Positions 38,406-49,693 of a stretch of DNA of 64,000 nucleotides are shown here, in pieces. The translations under genes and the position numbers were made by a program. Location of the stretch: the NCBI GenBank assembly GCA_009599575.1, contig VWND01000083.1:248001-312000 (forward strand), in the 5' to 3' direction. How positions within the stretch are numbered: the first letter of the stretch is position 1; each line of letters opens with the position of its first letter. This stretch comes from Blumeriella jaapii (lineage: Eukaryota > Ascomycota > Leotiomycetes > Helotiales > Drepanopezizaceae). Under the pieces are notes generated by a model. That model saw only the letters and a program-made list of their open reading frames with translations, was not told where the DNA came from and made no database searches.

Positions 38406-41400
38406 AAAATAAAGTCAGTACCACTCAGGACCCATCCCATCCGACCATGGCCAGTCCCCCCGTTCATAGGGAGAACGAGGAAGCTAGTCATGGTGAGCTT
38501 CTAGAGCTGAGGAACTTCCGCGGCACTGGCACTCAGCTCCACCCACGATTCACGCTGTATCCGGACAAGCTCAGTAACCATCAATTCCCCATTAACCTCA
38601 TGGCCGTGGCCGATTCTGCAGCGCGCCGCTGGAACAGGCCCAAAACAGCACGCTGCAGCACGGATGTGCCCCCTCTCGCTCCCCAGATGTCGACCCCTGT
38701 GCCCCCTCTCTCGAGCATCTGCAGAGCGACGGTTCTGGCACTGTACATACATGCTGTACCACGCGCGCCCGCCGCATCGGAGCTTAACGCCTCTTCTGCA
38801 GTGTCTGGATTCCGGAGAGCAGACACAAACTCACCACACGAAGCCAAAAGGCGCCGCTTCGCTTATCGCCAAGTCCCTCGCGACGGATCACCAAGGGACG
38901 GACGACTCTCATCGCCAGCAGGCCGCCTCCCCAAGGCCGCTACGAGATCCCGCGATGCGTTGCAGCGGCCCCTTCAAGACCAGGATCGTGACAAGCAAGA
39001 GCGCAGGCGACCCGCCAGGCCCTACCAGCCGAAGCATTCAAGGTTCAAGATACACAGCATCGAGCGCAGAGAAGCGGGTCGGCGCTGGCGCGCCGATCGA
39101 GAGAGGAGGGTGTCGGTACCGTCCGCTACGGTGCGGTGCGGTACGAGGAACACCTCCCACTCGAACGAGCAGTCGTCCGGTTTCAGCATGAGGGATTGAA
39201 GCCAGATGAAGCGTTTTCTTCCAGCGTGACTCGCAGCCAAACCGACGCACGACCCACGGTCCAGGAACCATGAGCGCGGAAGTCCTCTCCATCCAGACTG
39301 TACAGGACTGTGAGATGACGCAGCGCGGGTGATCGCAACTCGATGAAACCAGAGGCTGGACGGCGGCTTAGAACTGCCAGATGCGAAGCTTTGCGCAGTC
39401 GACCAGAGCCCCCAAAAAGACGCTTCTGGGCTGCCCGGGGGCAGCTCCTCCCATGGCGCATGTCGTGCATGACGAGCAGCAACTTCAGCGACTTGCAAAT
39501 CAAGGGCGGCGCAGAGTGACGCGATAGGCTGCACCAGGCCTTCTTCCATGCACGCAGGAAAAGACGGTTCGCGGAGGAGCAGACGGTGTCCAGTACTGTA
39601 CTGTGGTACTGTACAGTGCTGTATGTGCCATGCCACGCCATGCCATGCCATGCCATGCCATGCCATCAGAGAAGGAATTCTCATCCATCATCCCTCGCGC
39701 TTTGCCTAGGCGAAATGAATGGGTTCCGGCACGACAACTCTGCAGCCCCCGGTGTGGAGTTCACGCGGTGGCCGCGCTGGACGGGACCGGAAAATGGATC
39801 GTGTGCGGAGCTGGACCGAGTAAGTTAGCGGTTACAGACAGATCCCGTACCTCAAGTCCTGACGGAGACCGAGACAGACGGGGATGGGGGGATGGGTGGG
39901 CTGCGAGGAGCTTACTTTTCTTCGCCCTCTTAGCGCGGCCTGTTTGTCTGTACTGTCCCTTCGCAACGGTCCGCGCGCGACCCATAGCCGTGACAGTGAA
40001 AACCATAGATGTGTAGATGGATATATTTAGGCATAGATCGGTGGTACGGTACTGTCATGTAGATGTACTGTACATTCATACAAACATAGATGTTTGTAAA
40101 CAAGAAAACTGCGACCCCAAGTAATTTCCCGCCGCCTCTTGAACATGCAGAGAGCCGAGTCGTGTGCGGTCTGATCCTGGGCGCTAGCGATTAAGTATAT
40201 GTTTATGGAAGCTTGTCGTTGTTGTGCTTTGCTTTGGTGTGGGATGCCCTCAGTGTGTACTACTGTAAGAGCATGGAGACCTCCTCCGGAAGCCATGTAG
40301 AGGGTCAGGTGATGCGGACTGGAGAAACCTCCGTTTCGAACGTCGAAGGTCGGAGAGGTTCCACATCACGTGTCCGCTGGCCTTCGGTGTCGAACTGTAC
40401 AGTACTGTACACATACACTGTGTACACTGTGTACATACGTACCGTACTGTACGATACGATACTCACAGTATCAGTGGAAGCCTGGTCGCTGAGATCAGTC
40501 CAGGCACCAATCAACCGTGTAGCTGCCATCACCCCCCCCCGTACGGAGCGAAAGGACCGGGAATGCCCTCTTTTTCCGCGTAGGAATTTACGTTTCCGTG
40601 CCTGGGTCGGGGATCCGCAGAGTTTAAGTCGCGGAAGCATGTCGCTGCATCCGCCATGTGAGGGCCTCGCGCAACGTGGCGGCTATTTGGGAGCAGATGC
40701 AGCGCGGGAAGTATATGTCCTTTTGGTCCAGCTGGCTGGCTTCGGCAAAAGCGTCTGTCTGTCTGTCTCCAGCCTTCCATCAGCCCCGAGCTGGGTGGGC
40801 GTGCTTCGAAGGGGCTCGCTCCCCGTCTCCTCAACTCAAAACCGAGAAGCTCTCCCCAGTCTGCGAGGCGATGTCATATTCCGGCATTTCTTCAGCAGCA
40901 CTTGCCCCCTGCCCGGTCACTTGCAGACTGCGCGGGGCGATGCATTCCTCACATCTTGCTGTCGGCTGTGGTGACACCGGTAAAGCATTTCCAACGGCAC
41001 TCGCTGTGAGCTGGCGCATGGTACGGTATGTAGGTATGTAGCAAGTCACCGCGATGGCGCAACTCCAAGATTGGTGTTGACTCGGCACCGTTACCCGAGC
41101 AGGCTTAGCCGAGGCTCGGTAAGATTCCGAATCTGAATCGTCGTCGAACAAGGCGTCATGTATCAGAGGAAGATAGATAAAATACGCGCAGTAGCTCCGA
41201 GCATCAGGTGCCGAGGCTCAAGAAGGCCTGTGGGATGTACATTTGTACACGGAAGAGATACTGTACAGTATGTAGAAGCACGCTAGAGGTGGAGAAGTCG
41301 CTATCGCTACGTACTGTGCCGAGAAGAGTCGACGAGTGTACTGTACTGTGCGGGCAATGATCATAAGCTGATGCCCAAGATGCGACAGAATAGGAGCTTG

Positions 41401-42389
41401 GTGAACTCAGTGTCGTGCCCTTTGGCTCAACTGCCTCCTTCTGGAATGATACATGCTGTTTTGCCTCACAGTCTTCGAACTCAACCTGGAGGTGGTGGCC
41501 TGCCAACCTTGCTGAGTACGGTCAGACAAAGCGGATCTGCAGATTACACTTGTGAGCACCCGAGCGATCGACTTGGCTTTGGCATGCGGTTTGCTTCATG
41601 CCGGGTAGGCCTTCACAAATCTTTCGAAACGGATCTGTAACGGCTCTGAGGAGTGAGAGAAAATGTGAGCTTGAAAGGCGTGTGCACTTCCGCTTCCGTG
41701 TCTACCGTCAAACATCGTCCGGCCTAAGGCTTTTTTGTGACTAAGAAATCTCCGTCAAAATTCTTATCTCGGGAGCGAAAGACGACAAGGGTACGTCGGG
41801 AGAGGTTCGAGAACTTCGTTTGGTATAAAAATAACCCGAGTGGAAGTCTTGTTTGTGGGCGCAACAGACGCGTGTTATCCTTGTGATGGATTCTTTACCG
41901 TACATACTGCACAGTACAGTAGCTGTTCTGCTGGTATGTCTGTACTGTACATACATTATGAGAGAAAGATAGCTAGCCCCTCGTTTAGCATGCCCCATTC
42001 CCCAAATAAGGAAGGGTAACCGAAACCCGACTTGTTCAAACCTGACGAGATTCTCGATCGACTCGCTCAGGTACTGTACCGTACAGTAGCTTACGATGTT
42101 GCTCTTGAGATAGGGCACCCTCAGCGTCTCCTGCCTTCTCCCTCGGGGGTTTTGGGTAGCCTGAAAGAGACCGTGGCGTCTTGGGGTCCATAATGGTCAC
42201 CGCGGCGACTCCTTACATTCCGCCTGGAAATTGAAGTGGGTTGGCAGGTTGCGGGAAGTCAGGACTCGCAGCAGTCCAGAAAGCCTCACGACCGAAAATC
42301 GGGGACGCATGGGGAAAAGTTCCCCCCGGGATTCGATTCCGTTGCGAACCGAGTGCGAAGCGAGCAATTGGCTTCACTTTTCTCCGACC

Positions 42390-42438
42390 GAAAAGGGTGA
42401 AAAGGGTGAAAAGGATGAAAAGGGTGAAAAGGGTGAAA
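42390..42438. repeat. 9-bp GAAAAGGGT tandem repeat
   Basis: Five to six copies of GAAAAGGGT, one with GAT in place of GGT. A 9-bp unit keeps one frame open as repeated Lys-Gly-Glu. Confidence 0.9.
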
Positions 42439-43825
42439 TTCGTGCCGAAGTGAGGCAGTTTGCAAAGAGCCTTTGACAGAGAAACTTAACGATATTGGTA
42501 CGTTCCCCGAGGTATTATTCGCGGACAGGGATAGGATTTTGTTCGCTTCTCAGCCATCGCTCGGGGCGGCAAGCCTTCAAGTCATTCAGCTGCAGCGATG
42601 GGGCTGGTCAGCTATGTAATGCAGCCCAGAACGCGTACTGTGATTACGAAGACTCCATCGCAAAAGCATCGTGGGCTCTCGATCGGGCCTGAGGCAGCTC
42701 GCTGAAACCATTTCATCGAAACCAAACCAAGCCAAACAAAAGACCCAGGCCGTGTGAAACCTGCGTACGATCTCACGACCCGCGGGAGCCAGATCTGTTC
42801 ATCTCCCGCAACGCCCTGCTGATCATTAGCCTTCTGGGTGTGGGGAGGGAGCTCGGAGCTGGCGAATGTCTACCACCAGGCATAGCGCGATCGATGGGTG
42901 ACTTCGTAAATACCTTACAGTACCATTCCAATGGAGGAGATCGGTACCCGAACCATGCCTACCAACCACTCCTCCCCACCACTCGCGCCGTGTGAAGTTT
43001 ATCTCTTCTTGTGCCCGTAACACGCCCACCACCCGCCCTCCATCACCGCCTCCGAGGGAAGAAAACCGCGCAATGCGGCCAGCCACGACGTGCTTGCTGA
43101 CAGATTGCCCCGGCCTTCCCGGCAACATGATAACCGGAGTGGCACAGTGAGGGGACGGCTGAGGCTCGGGGCCGTGTGCTGGCCAGTCAGCCAGTCAGCA
43201 AGGGCGCTGAGAGCCCAGAGCGGGCCAGGACTTGCGGACAGCTGCGCACGAGCGAGCCTTCAAGATTGCCGCGAAACCCCAGGCAGAGGAACCACGAACG
43301 GGCGTGTGTTGCAAAGGCTGCTTCTGCTGTTGACGACGCCGCCGACGACCACAACGACCACAACGACCATCTCCGCCATCGAGTCCCCGACGGCGGTGGC
43401 CATAGACGGCGGGCGTCTCGGCATTCCTGGTGTTTTGTACTGTACGACGCCTCGAGCATTGGAGAGGAGAGGAGAGGCCAAGCACCGTATCGTCGGCTGT
43501 GCGGTACGAGCCAACGTCAACACACCGGTCCAGACCGCGAGCTCTTCTCACGGCGCGGCCATCACCAGTCGGAATTGGCTCGCTCTTCGGCCGCGTCGGC
43601 TGCGGTGCACATCGCCGCATTTCCTCTCGAGGCGCTGCAGATTGTTGTGTCTTGGACGGCGTGGGAGAGAACCAGGTCCTGCTTGTCTTCCCGACGCAAC
43701 CTTATCCCACACCGACCTCACTCCCTCCGCCCGTCTGCAGCACGCAGTAATGCGAAGCGTGTGTGTGTGTGTATGAGTTGCCTGATTGTCGACGGAGCTG
43801 TGGAATCCGTGGTCCCTCGCACATC

Positions 43826-45043
43826 ATGACCAGCTACCAGCGCTCGCCGTCGAAGTCGCGGAAGACGATCGTCAAGCCGATGCTGCGGAAGCTGACGTCG
43901 AGCGAGCAGCACTCGCTGGACCTCGACCGTCCGGCGGCGGAGCAAGATGCGTTGGGAATATTCGAGGGTGGAAGAGGAGGCGTCGGCGTGGGTGTGGGCG
44001 TGGTCGTGGGCGGGCGAGAAGGCAAAGAAAAAGGCGTAGCGGCGGAAAGGTCCTCCTACGACGTCCAGATGCGACGGGCGAACTATCAACACCATCACCG
44101 CTCCACCAGCGTCACCTCGCAGTTCTCGACGACGACAACTGCCAGCGGCCATCGCGCGGGATCCTTCGTGCACCCGTTCCAGCAGACGCCGCGTCCCTAC
44201 ACGCCTCCTCTCCACGCCGCAGCATCCTCGTACCAACACTCCCTGCGCGAGGGCGACCTCGACTTTGAACAGAGCGCCGTGCTGGCTGAAGATGACGACC
44301 AGATCTGTTCATCCAGCCAGACCAATATTCACCCCAATCCCTACGCCCCTACGCACACCTACCGCTCGCCGTCGAACCTCTCCGTCCAGACATTCGCGAC
44401 GTCCATAGACCGGTCGTCCTCCTCGCCTAACGTGGCCCAGCAGCAGCAGCACCCCCTCCGCATCACGACCAGCAAGCAAGGCTCCTCCTCTCGACTCGCC
44501 CTGGTCAGCTCACACACCTCTCTGCACCTCCATTCGGCCCTGTCCTCCGATATCAACTCCCCGGCCGACATGATGTCGCCTGCCAGTGCGCTACGCTCCT
44601 CCCTGGATGGCTTTCGCATCCGCTCGCGCTCCGACGCATCGCACCCCCCCGTGCGCGCCGAGGCGATCCAGGAAGCCCGGCGTAAGTTTCTCGAGAAAGA
44701 ACTCGCCAAGGACGAGAAGGCCGCGCGCGAGGAGGTCCGCCAGCTGGAGAAGCGCAACCAGAAGGAAGCCCAGAAGATCGACCGCGGCCACCGCCGCTCT
44801 TCAGCCTCGGACCGCACGCGATCGAAGCGCTCCAAGTCGGATCTGACGATACACGAGAAGCCGGAGGGCTTGGTGGGCCGCGAGTACAGCTCGGTGGTCA
44901 AGCAGCAGACTCCGACCCTGATGCCGGGAGACACATTCAGCCAGAAGCGAAGATCGGGCGCCGCAAAGCTCAAGACGCACTCGGCGTGGACCAAGTTCGT
45001 CATGTGGATTCGGACGCGATTCATTCGGATGGGCAAAAGCTGA
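43826..45043 (+). CDS. Uncharacterised fungal protein with coiled coil and basic C-terminus
   Basis: A single-exon frame of 405 residues opening MTSYQRSPSKSRKTIVKP. I do not recognise a named domain. The N-terminal ~270 residues are Ser/Thr/His/Gln-rich and probably disordered, with a Gly-Val run at about 52-66 (GGVGVGVGVVVGG). Residues ~279-325 form a strongly charged predicted helix or coiled coil (EAIQEARRKFLEKELAKDEK). The last ~60 residues look most conserved in style: GREYSSVVKQQTPTLMPGD, then SAWTKFVMWIRTRFIRMGK, an amphipathic basic stretch that could touch membrane. The frame is long, GC-typical for this window's genes, and free of repeats apart from the Gly-Val run. It could be a cytoskeletal or membrane-periphery factor, but that is a guess from composition only. 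Confidence 0.75.
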   Translation: MTSYQRSPSKSRKTIVKPMLRKLTSSEQHSLDLDRPAAEQDALGIFEGGRGGVGVGVGVVVGGREGKEKGVAAERSSYDVQMRRANYQHHHRSTSVTSQFSTTTTASGHRAGSFVHPFQQTPRPYTPPLHAAASSYQHSLREGDLDFEQSAVLAEDDDQICSSSQTNIHPNPYAPTHTYRSPSNLSVQTFATSIDRSSSSPNVAQQQQHPLRITTSKQGSSSRLALVSSHTSLHLHSALSSDINSPADMMSPASALRSSLDGFRIRSRSDASHPPVRAEAIQEARRKFLEKELAKDEKAAREEVRQLEKRNQKEAQKIDRGHRRSSASDRTRSKRSKSDLTIHEKPEGLVGREYSSVVKQQTPTLMPGDTFSQKRRSGAAKLKTHSAWTKFVMWIRTRFIRMGKS

Positions 45044-46644
45044 GACCCCTCCGGACCTTGCGTACGCAGATTGAGCCTGGCGGATCGCTGGACGTGGATT
45101 CTCTGGACCTTTCTTTTCCTTCCTCAGACCTCAGACCTCACTTTCTTTTCTACCCCCTACGATACACGAATTTTATGACGGGAAGGCGTTTAAATTGCTT
45201 TTCACACTCGGCGCTTTTTACACATCCCAACCAACCCACTTCTCTTCCCCTCACACCGTGAATACGATGCTCCCAAAACGGCTCGGACCTCAGCCAGTCA
45301 AGCATGTTCATATACACGCGTCTTTCACACATAGGCTTCTACACGGATTTCTCTCTCATTCTTTGGCACGGTCCATCCATCTGGCTTTACAGCGCGAGCG
45401 AGCAAGCAGACAAGCAAGGCGTTAGGAATGAATGGGGTCAGGGAAGGCTGGATCCCTCCCTCTTCTCGTTCTTCGACGCCTCTCTCTTTCTCTCTCTCAA
45501 GAAAACGCATTCTTTTTTTTTCTCTGCCCAGGGAGGTGAGGGGTTTCGCTCCTTCTATGGACACGAATGGGTACGGGGCTGGTTAGCAGGTATGGTGATT
45601 CTGGATGGGAAGTCATGGGGAAAGTGACGCTCTTTCAGAACTGGGTCGATGGCTGGGCTTATCGCGTTGCTTTGTGATGAGATGGGTGAGAGAATGAGAT
45701 ATGGAAACATGAGAGAGGGAGGGGATCAGAGACTAGGAAGCGAAAACAAAAAGTGCAAATAAGCGAGCATCGTTCAATCGAGCCTGAGTCTCTGCGCGCC
45801 GAGTGAAAAGCATTTAGTAGTAGAGCAAACGTGGTTTTATTAATTTGATTCCTCGTCGTATGTCCCCTTTCCCTACCCCAGGTACCTTTGATCCCGACGC
45901 GATGCGATGGTATCTGCTGGTGTCCAGGTTTATTTACGTTGCGTGCACGTGACTTTTCCTTCTCAGCAAGGCATCCTCGAAATCAGCAAGCCCATACCTA
46001 ATCCGCTCTTGTCCCCTACTAACCAAACCATAACAGCATCCCTATCCCTCAAGTTTTCCACCCCTCTTACGTAAATCCGATCTTTTTCTTGTTGACCAGA
46101 AAAAGGACAGAAACTGCGCATTTCACTCTTGGTATCGAAGTCCACCTCAGCACATTCACATGTTGAAGTTCTCAAACACGAATATCAAGATCTAAGCTCC
46201 CCGCTCCCCTCCCCCCTCCTCCGCATCCTAGTGAGTTTGTAAACTTTGGAAGATGAACAAGCAGCAATCCTCCATACTAAGAATTTCAAAAAGAATCCAA
46301 TTTTAAGTATAAGGTTAGAGCCAATGGCTACAAGAAAGGAAGGAGTCAAGTGAATGATGGTGAAAGACGAGGCTGCTACGCGTTTGGGGGTATGGGTTAG
46401 GGGAGAAATATATAATATGATAGGAGGAGCGAGGTTGGCCAAGTTACTGCATCTGTCCTTTTCGGGGGCTGCAATTCATAAGTAGGGGGTGGAAGAAAGG
46501 ACTCCACGTACTTACCTGGGTAAGCAACATATCCATCTGCGTTGACCTGGGGAGTTTTGCACCGTGAGTGATGCTTATACATGCAATCTACAATGAATAA
46601 AAATGCTGTGATTGCGCGTCCTGAGATTTTAGGCTTGGTGAATA

Positions 46645-47670
46645 GCGCTTTGGCAATGCGTGGCAGATTCACTTGCTCACGCCGTGTATGAGTCAGACAG
46701 AGAGAACGTTAACCGAGACTCTGAACAAGTACTCGAGGTATATAAAGACAGGCGCCCCGGGGCGTCAATGAAAGGAAGTAACCGAAATACTTCCAGATAC
46801 CAGAATCCATTAAGTGCTCTCTGTCGATTGTTTGTCTATGCCAAGCTATTCTACCCGCTCCCCCCCTTACATTTTTCTTTTGTGAAGCATATCTATGTAT
46901 TTTACGGTATTGGGAACGAAGAGGAAGCTTATTTTAAATGCTCTTTGTTCAACTATAAGAAGGTTTGTGCTTTTGATAGCGGTTTTAAAATGGACTTTTG
47001 CTGTCACCGAGCTTTTTTTGTTGTCCTTAGTTTTTTTTGTGTTCGTGATGTTATGCCACTTGTTTGCTTTTTTATTTGTTCTCTTCTAGGCAAGGAGACA
47101 AAGGGAAGGGAAGTCACGGAGAAAGAAAGGGGAGACGAAGGGATTCAGGGGGGGAGAGAAAGATGAAGATTGGGACAGACCACAACTTTTCCCCTCTGGG
47201 GATATATGTATGCAACTGGTATTTTACGTTTGGTGCTTATTGTCATCTTAGTGATTTTGACAGAGATAAGGTAAGTAAGAATGTGATATGGAAAAGGGGG
47301 TTGGCTGCTAGCTAAAGCTAGGTCTGATCAAAATAGACCTGGTAGGGTTTGTAACCATTCTTAAAGCTGTAGGTTTGGAAGGATAATTATACACGTGCAG
47401 GGATTTCGGGGCTGTGGGAATAATGGCGCTTTGACATTCGGTAGCAGATTCACTTACGCGGCATATGAGTCAGAACCGACACGTGAAGTTCTCGAGTATA
47501 TAAAGACAGACGGACGTACTCTGAAAATTGCAAGAGAAAAGAAGCATGGTGTTAGCGACAACGCTACTGTGAAGAATACTTTCTGATAATCAGTTGCTTT
47601 ATGCTAAACCGTTTTGTTTTCTGTTTTTTTTTTTGTAAAGCATATGTATATGACAGAATTAGAGAAGTGG
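46645..47670. repeat. Pair of diverged direct repeats, offset about 780 bp
   Basis: GCGCTTTGGCAATGCGTGGC at 46645 matches GCGCTTTGACATTCGGTAGC at 47426. The similarity continues through AGATTCACTT, TATGAGTCAGA, CTCGAG/CTCGAGG and TATATAAAGACAG, and again about 120-150 bases later through TATGCCAAGC / TATGCTAAAC and GAAGCATAT / AAAGCATAT. Spacing varies by small indels, so these are old copies. Confidence 0.72.
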
Positions 47671-48883
47671 AAAGCTGATTCCTGATTATGCTTAGTCTTT
47701 AACTTTTATTTGCTATCGAAGGGGGTTTTACTATCAAAGGATTTTTTATTGTGCAAACCTTTAACTATCGAAATGTTTTCCCGCTCTCACGCAATTTTAC
47801 TTGCGACTTATATACCTAACCATGTATTGCTTCAGGGCTCAGACCATTCCGACTAAGTATTATAGATCTGCTTTCTGACACAAAGTAATACGAAATGGAT
47901 ATCGCAGTCTGAGTCTGCACCTTTCCACAACAACCTTGTAACATAGGAATTTGCAGATTTAGTTTGTGTCTGTTACTTTGATAGCGCGAAGCGCTTATTT
48001 AATATAAATCCTCTGAGCTAGATTCGGAAATTTGGATCAGCCTCGTGCTGTCTTCTTCGATGGCTCGGTGAATATATGTTAGCTGTTAGGAAGCATTCGC
48101 TACAGTCTTCCTTGATAAGGAAGTTGCTACGATGGTTTCAAACACTGGAGACAGTTGTTATTACCCTTTCGGGATTGGTCCAACTGGCACCTACCTTAGG
48201 CGTCTTTCTGCTTGGAGAGTTCAGTTTCTCCAGTAAAATCTTAGAACAAAGAAAGACAAGAGTTTCGGCAATACTCCCTGCTCCCTCTTCCTAGCCCACT
48301 GAGCGCTTAAGAAGCGTCGCGCCGTAACCTTCATTCTACCATATTCATTCCCAGGTATTCATCTCCTTCAAAGAGCAGATCAATTAGATCATGATGTGTA
48401 TGATGCCGAAATCGAGGAGGTCGAGCCGGCGCCCGAGCATAGCAAGCAAAAGATGCGTTCAGCACCGAAGCGGGCAGATCATCACAAATTCTCAAATTAG
48501 TACTATTGGGTATTTCTACATAAGTCCGTGAGAACTTACGTACTTTTGCACAAGTTCAAATCGTGCTGCTATTGCTGTTCTTACTGTCAATCCCTCCCCA
48601 GTTAAGTCAACAATATCAAAGTCGATATACGCGCCAGAGAGAAACTTCGAAGGAAAGCGATATGTAGACAGAGTCCTACCGCATTCAGTAAGACCGGCGA
48701 TAGAAAGCGTTCCTCTATCTTGATAAAAATTTTCCGTTGAAATCGCAATATTGGGAAATATTTGCTCTTGAAACAGAGTGAGGTAGTTGTCATTGATTGT
48801 CCTTAGCGGAGATCAAGATTTGTCTTTAGCTATCGTCACTTGCAATCCTCCCAACCATTTTTTCATTCAGTTTTCTGGATAGA

Positions 48884-49297
48884 ATGCCTCCGCATAGATC
48901 AGATGGGTCTGACAGAAACCTCCGCATACACCATCGACCAGAACTGTACCCGGCAGTGACCTGTTATATTAACCGGGACGGTGGATCTGAGGCTACACCA
49001 TATGTCGATTGCATTAAAAATTTTGTTTCTCCGTGGGGGCTTCCGTCTAATTTCTACCGTAGTAAGTTCTTAGCTACCTTAATTATCACCTTTGGATACG
49101 GCTTGTTGAGATGTGGCCATGGAGTGTTGGAAGTTACCTCGTTGGCGAGGTTTGTTTATCCGGTAGAATTACCCCGCCAAAAAGCATGCCAAGAGTACCC
49201 CTCCAACATGACTTCGACGACATCCCTTCCCCTTCAGTCCATGAATTCCCCACCAATTGAATACGTTTTGTCACATCCTCACGAACAAAAGAGATAA
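48884..49297 (+). CDS. Hypothetical 137-residue frame in AT-rich region
   Basis: Opens MPPHRSDGSDRNLRIHHRPE and contains one weak hydrophobic stretch (FLATLIITFGYGLL). I do not recognise it. It stands in the decayed AT-rich stretch with no supporting neighbour or splice signal, so it may be a chance frame or a remnant of a repeat. Confidence 0.2.
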   Translation: MPPHRSDGSDRNLRIHHRPELYPAVTCYINRDGGSEATPYVDCIKNFVSPWGLPSNFYRSKFLATLIITFGYGLLRCGHGVLEVTSLARFVYPVELPRQKACQEYPSNMTSTTSLPLQSMNSPPIEYVLSHPHEQKR

Positions 49298-49693
49298 CAA
49301 TACCCTACTGAATTCACGCTCTCTCTTGAAGCAGCGCCGTATCAAATTCAAGATACGAAGTCCGTAACTCTGTGACTCCTCCCCCTTGCTCAATGCTGTG
49401 CTTCTCTAACGGCTTACCTTTATGTACAGATATCGATTAGACTTGAAGGCTTCGTCTTGGTGTCATGAAACGCTGGCTGATGACTCAACCTTTTCCAGCA
49501 ACTTTGGGTTCAAAAACCAATGTCCAGTAACTGAGAGTATTCCGTCCCGCTAGCTTGGCTTCGAGTATGCCAGGCACATGTTAGACCCCCTGCTGGATGT
49601 ATTTTGATCAAGAAAAAAAAGACAGGCGTAAACACCCTGAGATCATCTGCACGTCTCCCTCCTCTCACGAGAAGACCTACCTATTAAAACGCC

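Larger units (their letters stand above)
36147..43825. other. 7.7-kb stretch without a recognisable gene
   Basis: Several long frames exist (for example 38447-39199 and 40213-40974) but none has a domain, and they overlap equally long frames on the other strand. Contents include a G-run at about 37462-37487, (GCTT)n at about 37786-37808, a G-run at 38042-38058, many TACAGTAC/GTACTGTAC motifs (39590-39615, 40058-40070, 40393-40460, 41255-41275, 41890-41955) and (CCATG)n at about 39627-39665. The final ~600 bases are probably promoter and leader of the orphan gene at 43826. Confidence 0.6.
45044..49693. other. AT-rich, gene-poor stretch with decayed repeats
   Basis: After about 45800 the composition turns AT-rich, unlike the gene blocks. 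Reading frames are short and broken. Diverged direct repeats lie at 46645-46920 and 47426-47670. The rest shows no motif I can name. The picture fits old transposon DNA altered by C-to-T change (RIP), but no transposase or reverse-transcriptase motif survives. Confidence 0.6.

Noticed and set aside
38447..39199. 250-codon frame opening MASPPVHRENEEA
   Set aside because: No domain and no splice signals. Overlapped by a frame of 220 codons on the other strand. Composition like the surrounding spacer.
40213..40974. 253-codon frame
   Set aside because: Includes GTACTGTACAC repeat DNA in its coding part and shows no motif.
43090..43776. Frames of 228 and 217 codons just upstream of the orphan gene
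   Set aside because: Two overlapping plus-strand frames and several minus ones of similar quality; more likely promoter and leader DNA.
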